In this document: piece after piece, positions 37,514 through 50,840 of the stretch | Numbering within the stretch: the stretch's first letter is position 1 | Layout of the letters: every line of letters starts with the position of its first letter | Origin: Panagrolaimus kolymaensis | Taxonomy: Eukaryota > Nematoda > Chromadorea > Rhabditida > Panagrolaimidae | Direction: 5' to 3' | Assembly (NCBI GenBank): GCA_028622995.1 | Contig: JAJQJQ010000004.1 | Coordinates: forward strand, 3,286,001 to 3,350,000 | DNA length: 64,000 bases | Position numbers and translations under genes: made by a program | Notes under the pieces: generated by a model | Told to the model about the DNA's origin: nothing | Database searches by the model: none | Seen by the model: the letters and a program-made list of their open reading frames with translations, nothing else

Positions 37514-38919
37514 ACTTTTTAAAAAATAATAACGGGATTTTGATCGTAATTTGATAATGTTTGTTTTTATCATGCGAAGCTGGGCTTTACTTGATTTTGT
37601 TTTTCTTAATTTCTTCCTCTTTTTTTGTTGTCGGTCAAAAAACCGTGCATTTTTCATTTTTCATTTCTGCTGGGAGCTAAATGTTTTATTTTCGAACCCA
37701 TTATTCTTTTTGTCTAACCATTTAAAGTTTTTTTTAGTTATTTTAAATCGTTCATTTCACTTAGCTCCAACTCTTGTCAATTTCCTTTTCTTCTATGTTC
37801 TTATTTTTTGCACATTTATACATAATTTTTTTTCTTCTTCTAAAGGGTGCGGTTTTGAACAATCCCTAGTCTAATATGCCTTTTTTTTGTTTCTATTCCA
37901 TTTTCTCGTACTTCTTGCAACACACCAATTTTGTTTTTTGTAAATATGTATATTGTTGAAAAATAAATAAAAAAAAACTACAAAAATTTGCTCGGATACC
38001 TATTTTCTGTGAGCAAACAAACAACATTAAAACACTCATAACACTAAAAGAGTTATTTAAAAAGGGTGGAATTGCATTATACAAGGTTTAAAAACTTAAT
38101 TGTTTAGAAAATTATTAATTTCTCCAGCAATGAAATTAATTTAAATTGATTCATAAAGCTTTGGGGAAATTGCAAAATTGAAATAACCGTAAAACCATAT
38201 TTACCCCTCTCATACAGGATAAATCGCGTAAAGACCATACATCTCAAAAAGAATAGAAAAAAAAGAACTTCTCATGCTTTTCCAATTGCTTTGAATGAAT
38301 GAAATGAAAAAAACGTATTTTGATTCAACTTCATTTGCCTGTATTTTTTTGTCTCCCAATTTTTTAATGTCTTTTTTTTACTTTTTGGATGGAAAAATTA
38401 CTAAATTTAATAAATGCATCAAAAAGCAGTCTCAAACTTTTATTTTCCCCGTAAAAAATGGAGCATCAATTGAGTTGAATTTGCTTCTGCCTTTGTAAGA
38501 GAACGATTTTTTTTTTGCAATCGCTTTTTTTCTTTTTCTAATCGGCTATTAATAATTATTGTTTTTGATTTTTACGTTATTAGTAAAAATTGGATGAAAA
38601 TTAATCATAAATTCGAAAAGAATCCAAATATTTCAATAGTTTGAGTCACTTGATGACTTTAAAAAAGCTTGAAAATTTGATTTTTTGGTGCATGTCCTTG
38701 AGTCAAATATCGTTTTTATTGAATTTAAAAATAATTTCTAATGCTTTTTCAATCGTTTCTTTCAATAAATTTTTATTGATTTATAAATTTTATGAAACTT
38801 CTAATTTTTCCACATTTTGTTTTTTCTACCGTACTCTCAAAAAAATGGCCGAGTCGATTTCTAAATTCTTGTCACGAAAAAATTTTCAGCCGCTATCTTT
38901 AAATTATGTTTTTTTAGCG
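37514..38919. other. Intergenic region before the MBT gene
   Basis: T-rich spacer with no gene supported. AATAAA occurs near 37963-37968. The frame of the MBT gene stays open upstream through an ATG at 38845, so a longer N-terminus cannot be excluded, but a TTTTTTTAG acceptor ending at 38917 suggests that the message begins there. Confidence 0.5.
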
Positions 38920-41900
38920 ATGTCAACTACGGGTAATGATGCTACTTCCCATATTTTATCATCATCAGAATTTAATTATAAAAGATTTTTGGAATCCACC
39001 GACAGCGATGCAGCTGATCATCCACTTTTATTTTTGTATCATCGTGGAGCAACGATGGATGTATTCAAATCTGTTTTTATCCCAGAAATGTCGGTTAAAA
39101 TCATTAATGGAACTCATGAAGGCAAAGAAGGAGTAATTAAATGCGCTAAAAATCCATATTTAGTTATTGAAACAAAAGACTTCCAAACTATTAATGTTCA
39201 TTGTGAAGAAATTCAAGCAGCTGAAACTAATGAATCGGGTTGGATGAGGCTCGTTTCAATTTCTAGATATGTGAAATATTGAAGACGTTTAAATTTTAGG
39301 TATTGTAATGAGACTATTATAAACAATATTATTTCAAAAATGGCAATTGAAACTACCCGCAATAGACCATTATATACTTTTATCGAGGTATGGTACATAT
39401 TTATCAAGGCGAAAAAATTGTAAAGAGGATTTAATTTTTAGTTAGATCATTACCTTGAAGTTATAAGTGAAAATGATCCAAATATTGTTGAAACAGCTCA
39501 AGTTTTTGAAAATTGTTGCGGCCTTTTAAAATTGGGATATAGCGGACGAGATTATTTTGAATATGTTCATATGGCTTCTCCTCGTTTAAAACCACTCGGT
39601 TGGGTACAATATATGGGTAAAGAATTTCAAAAGAGTGAAAATTACGTTGATAATCTTGAAGTTCATTGTGTTCCTCCATTTTGTTTTGATCCAATTCTTG
39701 CTGATTTAAGTAAAGCATCAGATAATTCATCATTTATCCCATTTATGCCTCATCGATTTGAAGTATGTCTTTTTAATAATTAAGCGATCTCTTACAATTG
39801 CCTCTTTTTTACAGATAGGCCATGTTGTTAATGTCATTGATCCAGATACAAAATTTCGATTTATAATTGGAATAATAACAAAAATTTATAATAATTATTT
39901 TTTTAAAATTAGTTTACTCGAAGATTGTTTCAAGCCCATTGAGCAATGGAAAGCTATTATTCGATGTGCATCAAGCTGTGACATATTTTCAGCTAATCAA
40001 GGGCATCGAGATAGATGCACAACGGCTCTTCCAAAAGGTAGCTTTTTACATTATGACTTCTAAAGCAAAAACAATGCCATTTTTAGGTATCAATTCTTTT
40101 GATAAACTTAACATCGATGAAATTGAAAAATTAACAAATCTTGAATCAATTGGATTAATTCAAACACCCACAAATCGATTCCCACTTTTATCTTTAGTTG
40201 AAAATGGAAATGTTATTTTTGAAACGGATGGAGAAAATTTAAATGATCCTGGACAAAAATTAAATATTTGTCGACAAATTATTGAGGTTTATCTTGATAA
40301 TGATTATTCAGCTTTACATTTTGGTCGAATTCTTCGCATTGCAAAACATTTTATGTTTGTTTCCATTGAAACATTCGGCAAATTTACTCCTCCAAGAATT
40401 ATTACCTTAACGTACGTTGTTTCTTTTAATATTAAAGTTTGGTTTGATATTTATGTTTTTTGTTGTAGCAATGAAAATGTATTCCCTTATGGACATTCAA
40501 AAAGGTATAATATTCCAGTGTATTATCCATTTTCATATTTGGCACCTGTGATACAGCCAATTGATTTAAAGAAATTTTACACTAATGATCCATTTGCAAA
40601 GGATGGCCGCAATTATTTATCCTCTTTATGGCTCCATGGTAATCACTTTTTATACCACCATTAAAATTATAAAGAATTAATATGCTTTACAGATAATTTA
40701 TGGTGCCCTGAAATATACATAAACAAAAAATGTTTTTGTGGACCTTTCATTGATAAAAATAAAATTTGGCGAGTGGAAAATTCATATGGTCCTGGTGCAT
40801 TACCAAAAGTTTTGGAATCTTTAATTACTGATCTTGTAACATGTTGTGAAAGAAAAAAAATTGTTCATTTATTAGATGCTAAAAATATTGAAGGATCTTA
40901 TTCTCTTCCAGCCAAATTTTTCTTAAATGAAGATAACGATAGGCAGCATAGTAATAATGTAACAAAGTTTTCATTTATTGGATGTAAAAATGTTAAAATG
41001 TTGTCAAGTTGGTTGAATATTTTATGCCGAACTCTTGATGCTTGCCCTGGTTTTATTTTTACAAAAAAATTTAATCAAAATAACAAATGCTCATTTGATT
41101 GCTGCCTTGTGGATGACAAATATGTTTATATGAAACCCGAATTTCATGTCAATACAGCTTATTCATTGCATCAACAAAAAGATAAAACTGTACAACAAAA
41201 TAAAATTAAGAAGCGTCGAACCCTCGTTGAACAACTTCAAAGTAATTCGCCTAAAACCAAGCGACCAAGAGTTAATGGAACAACAAGAACGTCAACATCC
41301 ACAATTCATCCGGATGAATCGGATAATGATTCTCGATCATCTTCACCCAACTTTGAACTTGCTGCAATTAAACGACGTCGAACCATTTCAAGCTGTCAAC
41401 GACCTGCAATTACTCGACCATTAAAACCCGTCATTCATCTTAGCAGTGATTCATCTTCTGAAGAAGAGGATGATGCCATTATTGATGTATCATCCGATGA
41501 TGAAATCCCAACTCTTACTCGACAAGCTAATGTTAATGAATTAAACCAACAACAACGAAATGGTTTTAACAATAATAATAATAATCGTTTTTCAAATTCT
41601 CCAAGTATTTCGCCATCATTTGAAATGTCATCAGTAGCAAATTGTCATCAACGACCCTTTATAACTCATCCTTCAATGCATCCAAGACCCATTTCTTCTT
41701 CTTCGTCGTCTTCAATGCGTCATGAAGGCCCAAGGATTTATTATCCTACTCCTGCTCAAGCTTCTTCAGCTTCATCATCATCTTCTGGTCCTCCAATAAT
41801 GGATCCACGAAAAGTATTTCGACCAACTCCACAACGGCCTCCTATTGTATCATCTCCACCTGAACAACAACAAATTCGATTCGATGTGGCTACAGGAAAA

Positions 41901-42407
41901 TACGTGACTTCATATTCAATTAAAAATTATGGTAATGCTTCTTCAGCTGTTGCTGGCGTTGTTCGATTGCCGCCACCACCTAAAAAGAGTCCACCTATTC
42001 CTAAAGCAGAAAATACTTCTCCCACTTTAGTTGCAGGAGTACGTTTGTTTTATTCATTAATGATTTTTTTCTAAAGTCAAATTTTAGGAGTTGGCCCCAG
42101 TTAATTCCGATCCTCGAACATGGAGAGTTGCTCAAGTTTGTGCGTGGTTGAGTAAAAGCATGCCAGAAAAGTGTTACTCCGATCCCATTTTTGCAAATGT
42201 TCGTTTATAATTTTTTGCTCTTAGAATATTTTTATAAACATTTTCGTATTTTTTTAGAGAGTTAATGGTACACAATTTCTAAATTTGCAACAAGCTGGCC
42301 TTCTTCAAATGAATATTCCTTTGGGACCTGCATTAAAAATGGCAGAATTAATACAAAAATTACGAGCTTTTACTAAAGAAAATTATGGTAGCATTGATCC
42401 AGCTTAA
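38920..42407 (+). CDS. Polycomb-type protein with MBT repeats, SLED domain and SAM domain (SFMBT-like)
   Basis: Nine exons: 38920-about 39248, 39300-39387, 39442-39762, 39815-40037, 40087-40411, 40469-40638, 40693-42038, 42088-42198, 42258-42407; about 1,020 residues. SFMBT proteins bind methylated histone tails and repress transcription in Pho/YY1-linked Polycomb complexes. Order: four degenerate MBT units over the first ~450 residues (clear pieces: SPRLKPLGWVQYMG, SENYVDNLEVHCVPP, CDIFSANQGH), a SLED domain from ~488 (WCPEIYINKKCFCGPFIDKN ... NSYGPGALPKVLESLITDLV), a Ser-rich basic linker with KRRRTIS, and a C-terminal SAM domain from ~942 (DPRTWRVAQVCAWLSKSM ... FLNLQQAGLLQMNIPLGPAL). The first splice is uncertain: the only in-frame solution I find uses a weak GC donor (AG then GCTCGT) at 39249. 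Start chosen two bases after an acceptor. Confidence 0.85.
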
Positions 42408-42755
42408 AAAGCAATTCCCTTTAAAAATCCCCACTGCGTGTTAGATTTTTCAAATGCGAGGATACTGTTTGGATATTTTCGTTAACGCTCAAACTCCCAT
42501 TGCAATTTCTTTCGCTTCTTTATTATTCCGCTTATTTTGTTTTTTGTTTTGCTTGCATCTCAATTTTTTTTAATGAAACACTGGTCTCATATTTTCATAT
42601 TTTGTATCTAATTTTTTGTAACTAAAAATGAACGTATTATTTATTTATATGGTTTACGTTGTTTATGTATTATCTGTTTGTACGGATAAATTAAATTATT
42701 TTTCTTTCGATATACATAAAGCTTTTATTTTTAATTACCGTGTTATTTTTGCAGA
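42408..42755. other. Spacer between the MBT gene and the exonuclease gene
   Basis: A 348-bp T-rich spacer with no gene. A TTATTTTTGCAG acceptor ends at 42754, one base before the A that precedes the next ATG; likely a trans-splice site. Confidence 0.5.
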
Positions 42756-44841
42756 ATGTCTGGACGAGGTATTAAACGCAAAGGAAACAATAATGATGGT
42801 CCACCAAATAAAAAGCCGAATAATTTTATAAGAAATGCAAAACGTGAACCTCAAATTTTTTTAAAAAAAAATTTTATTCATCGACAATTGCTCAATTTTG
42901 GTTAATTTTTCGAATTTTTGAAAGGTTTTTAATCTCAGTTATTTTAGAATTTGCCTGTTTGTTTCAATATTGTACTCTTGGTGGTGGTTCTCAAAAGCCA
43001 ACATGGTGCGCACTTCGAAATTTTACTGGTGTGATGTCTTCTGTTTTGTTACGAATTGAATGTCCTGATGAAGTTGTGGTAAGTTAATTTTTTATTTTTT
43101 CATATAATCCAAAATGTGTGTTTCAGGATTCTGCAAAAGAATATTTCCGTTTTCTTGAAGATTTTCATCAAGATTCTAATTTGTCTATTGGAATTGAAAC
43201 AACTACTCGTGAAGATTTTTTCAATTCAATTTTCAAAATTACTCAATCAAATAAAGCTATGATTAGGAAATATATCGAAGAAGTCGGTGAACCATTTGCA
43301 TTACCTGAATGCTCGGAAAATGCAGTAGTTCGTCCATGTCATTTCGTTTGTACAATGTCAAAGATGGCTGAATATGGATTTCCAATGGCGTATGGTGATA
43401 AAATTGTGCCGACGAAAGAAAATTATAAAATGGTCACATCATCATCACCAGTTTATGTTTTGGATTGTGAAATGTGTCGAAATAAAATGGATATTCCAGT
43501 TGTAACAAGAGTTTCATTGGTAAGTTTTCATAAATAGTTTTTTTCTTCAATTTTTTCTTTATTTTCTAGATCGATGAACGTGGTAAAATTGTGTTTGATA
43601 CTCTTGTAATGCCTGATGAACCTATTGGAGACTATTGTACTCAATGGAGTGGAATTACTGCAGAAGGCTTAGAAGATGTTAAAACAACATTGAAAGATGT
43701 TCAAAATGCTTTAATTAGCATTCTTCCTGAAGATGCAATTATTTGTGGACATTCTCTTCATTTTGATTTAACTGCATTAAAAATGGCTCATCCGTGAGTT
43801 TCTTATTCAACTAAAAATCTTGGTTTACTGTTTACTTTTCAGATTTTGTTTGGATACCTCTTTACTTTTCAACATTACTGGAAATGAAAACCATCATACA
43901 AGCTTAAAGAACCTGACGGCAACATTTCTGGGCAAAAATATTCAAGGATCCAAAAGAGGCCATTGTTCGGTTGAAGATTGTATGGCAACACTACATTTAT
44001 TGAATCTTAAACTTACTCATGGTTTTAATTATGGTAATGTCCGTCTTGGATTCAACATGGCAAAATTGGATAAACCTAAAGAAAAAGAAAATGGCGAAGA
44101 ATCATCTAGCGATGATGAGGAAGTGGAACCTCCAAAGTTACAACCTAAACTTTGCTCAAGCTGTGGAGAGAAATTTGCTATGACATGTCCTGCTCTTGAA
44201 TGCTCCTGTTTACAAGATTCTCCTAAATATTGCGTTAATTGTTTAACGAAAAGTGCTGAACCGATACCACCGCCTGAAAGTACAACTCATTTTAATTTTC
44301 GGTTAGTTTTTGTTTGATAATTTTCTTAATGTTTTTTGATTCTCTTCTTTTTAGCGAAGCTTTACAAGGTGCATCAAAATGGCAAACTTCTTTATTGGTG
44401 GATTGCTTGGATACTCCCATGAATACAATAATGTGTGCTATCAAAAATCCTAAATATTTTATTTCAAATCCAAACAAAAAGTATGTTTTTATCAACGATG
44501 GTTAAAAAGTTTTATGCAATTCTCTCTCTTGAGAATTAACTCATTCTTTTCATCGAATCTTTAAACACAAATTTATTTTTAGCTGCAAATTGATTAATGT
44601 CAATGATTTCGATGATGTTTCTTCAATGATAAAAGATGTTGGAAGTCAATGTGCTGCTCATCGATTTTCTGTTATCGAATGTGATCTTTCTAATCCTGAA
44701 AAATACAATGATTTTGATGCAACTATGTCAGAATTTATCAATTTGAGTGTTATGAAAAATACTCTTTGCGCCTTTGTTTTTGCATCCAAAAATCGTACTG
44801 TCGCTTATGTTAAAGTCAAAGATTCACTTTCTGTATGTTAG
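42756..44841 (+). CDS. DEDDh RNA exonuclease of the REXO5/REX1 type
   Basis: Seven exons: 42756-42900, 42948-43078, 43127-43519, 43570-43793, 43843-44301, 44355-44480, 44583-44841; 578 residues. These 3'-5' exonucleases trim rRNA, snoRNA or tRNA precursors in the nucleus. The catalytic motifs are present: VLDCEMC (Asp and Glu at about residues 205 and 207), TRVSLIDERGKIVFDTLV, QWSGITAEGL, GHSLHFDLTALKM, and the terminal HCSVEDCMATLHL with His and Asp. A Cys-rich stretch follows (CSSCGEKF, CPALECSC, CVNC), possibly zinc-binding, and an alpha/beta C-terminal region of about 150 residues that could be the divergent RRM part of REXO5. The N-terminus is basic (GRGIKRKGN, NKKPNN). A human REXO5/NEF-sp-like assignment fits best; REXO1 is the alternative. 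Confidence 0.88.
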
Positions 44842-47800
44842 CAGTATGAAAACGATGGAACTGAAATTGTTGCTGTATTCCTCAAGCTGATCATCAACTT
44901 TTTCTTCTTAGTATTTGTCTTCAAGATTGGTTTTTTAATACCTTTAAATTGTTGTTGATTTTTTATATTTTATTATTGTTAAAAATAAAAATGTTTTTTT
45001 GTTAAAAGATAAATCGACTTGCTTCAGGCAATGTTTTAGTCAATTTATCACATTTTCAGTTTTTTCTTCAAAAAATTCTTAGATTCTTTTCCCTTAGGAC
45101 ATTTGAAGATTGTGCTAGTGTTTACCCAACTTGAGCAAAATAAAAAACAACACTCGATTAGTTTAAAAAACTTTTCTTTTTTTTGAAACTCCCAAGTTTA
45201 CTCTTCTTTTTTATTCAAGATGATTAAAAATTCTTTATAATTTGAATGACAAGCTTCAATGTTCATTTTTTTTAAAACTTTAATGCACTAATTCTCTTTT
45301 TAAATTTGGAAAGTATGTGCTTTTTGTTTTGTGTTTGTAAATTCACATTTTTTGTAGGTTTTGCAAATAGCGATAAGTTTACGTTTGAGAACAAAGGGTT
45401 TACTTTATGGAAAATGGATGCTTTTTCAGAACAATATTTCATTATTGCCCAGTACGATTTTGCTTTAGTTATTCATTTTTTATGGTTAAAGTGTTTAAAA
45501 TTACAAACTATACAAATAGGAAAATCAGTATAGTCTGTATGTAACTTTAGGAAAAATTAGTAAAAAAAATAATTCCTTTCCAAGTGCACTTGCATGTTTG
45601 TATTCAAAAGTTTCCATAAATCCGATTTTTGACATTTAAAAAAAGCTGCTTAAAATGAACGCCAACAAACAAAACAACTGCTTCCAAAGCTAACTAACTA
45701 CTAACTATAAATGAATTCTTCTTCTCAAAGAAGCAAAGAAGGAGAAACACCTATTTAGAACATAAGAAGGATAAGCAAGTTAACGGAAATTGAGAAACTA
45801 AAAACCTTTTACGTTCTTAAACTTTTTAAGAGCTAATGTCTCCGACGATGGGGGTGTTTGTTTTTTGGATATAAGCTTATTTAAAAAAAGAAGAAGGGGA
45901 TAGTTTTGGTACTTCAGATGTTTTGATTGTTTTTAACCGAAAGCAGCAGCCTCATATGTTTGGACTCTAAAATGCGGCTTTATTTGAGCATTTTTTTGGA
46001 TATAATTAATAATAAAAGAAAAATAAATAAATATGAATAAATATAATTATTTTGTTTTTCATAAACTGTTGAAAAGAAGAAAGAAAGAAAAAACATTTAC
46101 AAACATAGAATAATTTTAAAGCTGGGTTTCTTTCTTTCATTGATGCTTTTTCTTTCCTCCGGCATTTTTCAAGCTTTTCCATCTTCTGCATCATCATCAT
46201 CCTTCTGTCGAAAATAAATAGGGGACATCTTCTTTTTTTCATTTCATTTTTTTGGAATAATGTCATTTTCTCTCTTTAAAACAATTTTTTTTTTTTTTTT
46301 ATCTAATTTTATGTTTTTAAAAAAGTAATTCAATGTTTTTTTTTGGACAAACAAAGCCTTGGAGAGAGAAAAAAACAAGCGAACAACGAGGCGATGGAGA
46401 GAATATAATCATTAGTTATTTTTTTCTTCTTCTTCGAAGAATTAATGACGTTACCTTTTTTAAATGAAGGACATTTTTTTATTATTAAAAGCCGTAGCCA
46501 TAATTCATAAATTTATTATCCTTACTACAGGTGCTAAAGTTAAGCCTTTTTTGAATAATTTATGAGTTGATTAGTAAAAATTATAGCAACCATGACGGAA
46601 GTGCATGCGTTTAAGGGAAAAAAATATGAGTTTTATGATTTATGGTTTGCTTTTACATTAAAAAATTGTGGTTATTAAAATTCATAGTTTTTCAATATTT
46701 TACAACTTTGCTTTGATTGTAAAATCTTACTTTAAAATACTTAAAAACATTTTTCTTAATTTTCATTTATGGATAATTTTCACCATATAATTCCATCACA
46801 AAATTGTTACAGTTACTTTTTTTTTTAAATTTCTTCAAAACTTGGCTTAAAATATTACTTTTTTATCGTAAAAACTTTTCCAAGTATCTGAAACTTCCAA
46901 TTTTTTTGCTCATCTTTTTTTTTAAAGCCGGCAATATTAACCCTTTAATTATACAAAATTATTTAATTGTTTTAACTTTTTTTGTAAAGATTAAAAACTT
47001 GAAATGAGTGAGTAGGCTTTTGAATAGATGCTAATAATTTTCTAGAAAGATAAAAAACTTTTAATTAATGAAATTGAAACAATGATGACTAACCATAAAC
47101 CCCGCACACGCAGAATTGCACCGTCTCTGTTTTTGACATATGTATATTGAGTTTTATAAGTATCAGACGAAATTTTAACAATAAAATTCTTTTTTCTTAT
47201 TTTTATTCAACCTTTAAAGGATTATATGGCTCGGATAAATTTAACTTTGTAAAACGACTTTTTGATACACGCAACTTTTGAGTCTTCAACTTATTATCGT
47301 AATTTTATCAAAAATGAGGAAGTTATTATTCCATTTGCACTTTTTTACTTTTTTGCTCGCATTCATTTCAATTAAAAGTTTTGATGTTTTAATAAAGAAA
47401 AAAAAACTATGGCTCCATTCACAACTTAAAATTTCAAGGCATTTCTCTTGAAGCAACGGCCTTCAATGAAGCTTTCTTTCCTTCGTTGGTATTTGTCAAA
47501 GTTCCAAACTTTGACATTAATTTCAGAGTCATTTTTGTGGACTCAAGCGTATATTAATAAAAAAAAGCAACCATAATAAAAAGTAAAATATAATATTGTG
47601 GAACGAAACACACTTTCAATAAAACATTGTTCTTTGGCTTTTTTGTATTTTTAATATTATTTTTCTGTGGATTCCTTTCTTTCCCCTTCTTTTTTATATA
47701 CCTATTCTCGAGAACTTCTTGACTGATAACTTGAAGAAGAAGAAAATTTGAAACCATTTTTACTACCAAAAAAAACTCCGTCATATTTTAGTCTTTGTTT

Positions 47801-49271
47801 TTTTGACGAAAAAAATAAATATATTCTCGTCAAATTGTTTAACTTTCTTATTCCGTTTTTTTGCCACCGAAGGAGGTAGTTTCTATTGGCCAAGGATATA
47901 TGGTTGGTTGGTGGTGGTCATGAGATGTGCTCCACGTAAAAGAGACACACGAAGATCCGATTTCGGAAGTTTCCATTCAAAAAAATATGCTAAAATAAAA
48001 TTCAAAAAAAAAACCGAAAGAAAATTATTCAAAGTTTACGGATTGTTCATTTTTTAAATTGCAATATTTTTATTTTGAAAGGCTTCCTTGTTTTTTTTTT
48101 GTTAGGGTATAATGTATTTATGATTGATAGATTTGTCACTTTTTTCTTCTTCTTTTCATGTTCATCGGTAATTGACAGAATCTTATTAGCTGTGGGTTAA
48201 GTTGTGATATTTTTATGTTTAGTGAATTTTATTCTGGAATTTTTTGAAAAGTCTGTGAGGTCATTATCTAAATTATTCCATTCTTAATTAAGGCTATTTT
48301 TTGTCTCGATTTGCGAATTTATTCAGAGGCCACAAATTTCGATCATAAAAAAGACAAACAAATCATATTCACTCCTGGAAGGGAGGTTTGCTACCCACAT
48401 TAAGATATTTGACATGTTTTTTTTTCATTGAAAAGGTCAAATATGTTAAAAAACAAACTGAACATCTTCAAACTTCAAGCAACCACCACCACCGCAGTAT
48501 TTTTTTTCCCGCTTTTTAATTATTAAATATGCGTTTTCTTTGTAAACTTATTATAACTAAAGCCTAAAGTTCACTCTTAAACATACTTTTCCATAATTAA
48601 CTTCAGTTTATCAACGAGAAGATAAGAAGCAAGTGAAACTTTTTTTTACAAACAATCTTAAGACTTTGTCTTCCTGTTTTTTTTTTGTTGCAAAAAAATA
48701 AATCCAAATTTGCTCGTTTACAATTTTCTTTTTTGTTGGAAAAACAAAGCGGAAGTATCAGCTGCGGTTTTTCTTTTTTTTTTGCCCTTCGCTCTTTCTC
48801 TCCTCCAAAAAAAGAGAAGGAGCTTAAAAAAGATGCTTTTTTAAAATTTGGTGGTGTTTCATTGTTGACACATTTTATAATAGCCATCAGCCACCAAAAA
48901 AAAATGCCTTCCGGCAATGAATGGAAGAATTAAAATGCTTAAAGGCAAATGTTGCAAGAAGGAGGATAATGATGATGGCAGAAGAAGAAGGCTCATCCAC
49001 AAAAAATGAAATGGAGAAAGTGAATGCTTGCTTCTTTTTTTCTTTTATTGCTGCTATTTTTGAATTCAAATCAATTGTCTTGTTAGAATTTTTCTTTTTT
49101 TCTTGGAATTTAAATAATTTATTCGATACAATATTTTAATGTCTGACTTCTAATTTTGACAAGTTATGGTACATTTGTCAGCGCTTAAAAGTTCATGTCT
49201 TATTTTTCGATAGACACGTTCGTTAATGATAACAAAAGGCTGACAACATTTTTTAACTCCACAAAAAACAA
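44842..49271. other. 4.4 kb gene-poor region
   Basis: It begins with the exonuclease 3' UTR (AATAAAAATG near 44984) and continues as T/A-tract sequence with short, composition-driven frames on both strands. No gene, RNA gene or repeat array is supported. It ends where the retrotransposon begins. Confidence 0.55.
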
Positions 49272-49423
49272 AATTTTCTCTACGTTTTCGTCACATTTTT
49301 CATTCTGAAAAATTATTCCTCAACTCCGAGAAAAATTCTTTTTTCTCTCCACTTCAAAGACTCTCAGTCTTTTTCTCCAATTGGGTTGGGTCTGGTTTAT
49401 TGGCAAGCAAGAAACAAAAAACA
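49272..49423 (-). repeat. Split direct repeat B2 (152 bp), outer 3' end
   Basis: It matches 50837-50988 base for base over 152 bp by eye. It begins with AATTTTCTCTACG on the plus strand and marks the 3' terminus of the retrotransposon. Confidence 0.95.
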
Positions 49424-49499
49424 TACAACCAAAAAACTGACCAACCATGGCCTTACGACAAAACAACAAATAAATAACAACAAAAAACAATATTAATTA

Positions 49500-50473
49500 T
49501 TATGCACCGGTTCCTTTCTTTTCCAAATATTTTCTCATCACTGCGGAAACATTTTGAGTTGATTTTGCACTTCTTTGAACATATGACTTCTTCGACGCAG
49601 ACGATTTCCACCGAGCACCACGATCAAGTTCAGCTTCGGTACATCCAGCTTCGATAGCAGCAGTTGCAGCACTTCCTCGAAATGAATGAAGAGTGATATT
49701 CTTGTTGATTCCAATTCTTTTTGAAGTTTCTTTGAGTTCCTTTAATGCGGCATCGTAGGACCATGGTCGATCAGCACCTGAAAAAGAGGGAAAAAGGAAA
49801 CGGGATGGAGGACTCTTTTTAATCCATTCTTCCAGGATGGCAACAGGACAAGCATTTGACATCATTCTTGTAATGAACACTGGCTCAGCTGGCCCATTTT
49901 GATTACATTTTGACTTCAATAGATCGATTCTAACATTTTCTTCACTGAATATCACTTGATCCATTTTCAATGACAAAGCTTCAGAAGGACGAAAAAATCC
50001 AGCAAACAATGTGATTACTAATGTACCAATTCTACTTTCTTTAAAATCAGACGACTTTGATAAAGGCAGGAATAACATCAATTCTTCAGAAAATACTTGA
50101 TCTTTATGTTTCACTGGCGGAGTTTTCTTTCCAATCGCTTTCATTACCAATTTTCCATATTCGGACTTTTCACGCATTATGTTGTTCACCTGGCACTTTC
50201 TTTTATTGAAAAACGTTACTGCAGCAGTAATTGTTGAAGCTTTAGCTTTTGATTCTTTTGCTACTGACATCAAGTAAAGGGCGAGAAGTTCATCATCGTT
50301 ATTTTCACCGGCTTCCAATACCAAAGAACCTTTCCATGTCTTGAATTTTTCGTATTCTCTTTGGTATGTTTTTCTTGTAGATTCAGCTAAACCAGCAAGA
50401 ACAAAATTTCTTATTTCCACCTGTGAAGCAGTTTTACTACCGTTCCTTTGAGCTATCCTGGCTAACCTTTCTT
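49500..50473 (-). CDS. Tyrosine recombinase of the PAT-like element
   Basis: The frame gives about 324 residues. It catalyses insertion of the circular DNA copy by strand exchange through a 3'-phosphotyrosine. Catalytic signature: first Arg in FAGFFRPSEALSL, the H-x-x-R box LHSFRGSAATAA, a Trp in place of the second His (RGARWKSSASKK) and the nucleophilic Tyr in KKSYVQR. The N-terminal helical DNA-binding part begins ESTRKTYQREYEKFK. No ATG is in a suitable place: the frame runs upstream to a splice acceptor (ATTTTTCAG before 50473), preceded by a strong donor at 50502 and another acceptor at 50513, so a 10-base exon (50503-50512) or splicing from upstream parts of the element may supply the start. 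The gene lies between A2 and B2, beyond the internal repeat block. Confidence 0.88.
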
Positions 50474-50725
50474 CTGAAAAATAAATTAATTAAAAAACTT
50501 ACCAAAGGGTACCTAAAAAGGGGGAATAATTATAGGTTAGCCAGAATTTAGTCAGAACTGGACAATGGATTCTTTCATGGCGATTTGCTATGATTAAGCT
50601 TATAAAACTCCCGTTTCAGACGGCTCACATCTAGCGAGTGCACGGCTCCTTGCATCTAGCAATGGATTCCTTCGTGCTAACACTATTCTAACGAATTGGG
50701 GAGAAGGAAGGGGATGGCGGGTGGG

Positions 50726-50840
50726 AATTTCACCGTTAAATGCTTGCAAACAAACGCAGAATGAAAAACTTTCGTTTTTCGTTTGCAAGGTTGATGTCGA
50801 AAAAGGCTGCTCGCCTTTTCGTTTCGAGAAAAATGCAATT
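50726..50840 (-). repeat. Split direct repeat A2 (115 bp), internal
   Basis: It matches 60549-60663 over 115 bp by eye. It overlaps B1 by four bases (AATT, 50837-50840), the expected footprint of the recombined circle junction. Confidence 0.95.

Noticed and set aside
45306..45533. 75-codon frame in the 4.4 kb spacer
   Set aside because: Hydrophobic, no motif and no splice or poly(A) context.
50600..50788. Small frame spanning the end of repeat A2
   Set aside because: 62 codons, no domain, and it does not join the recombinase frame through the available splice sites.
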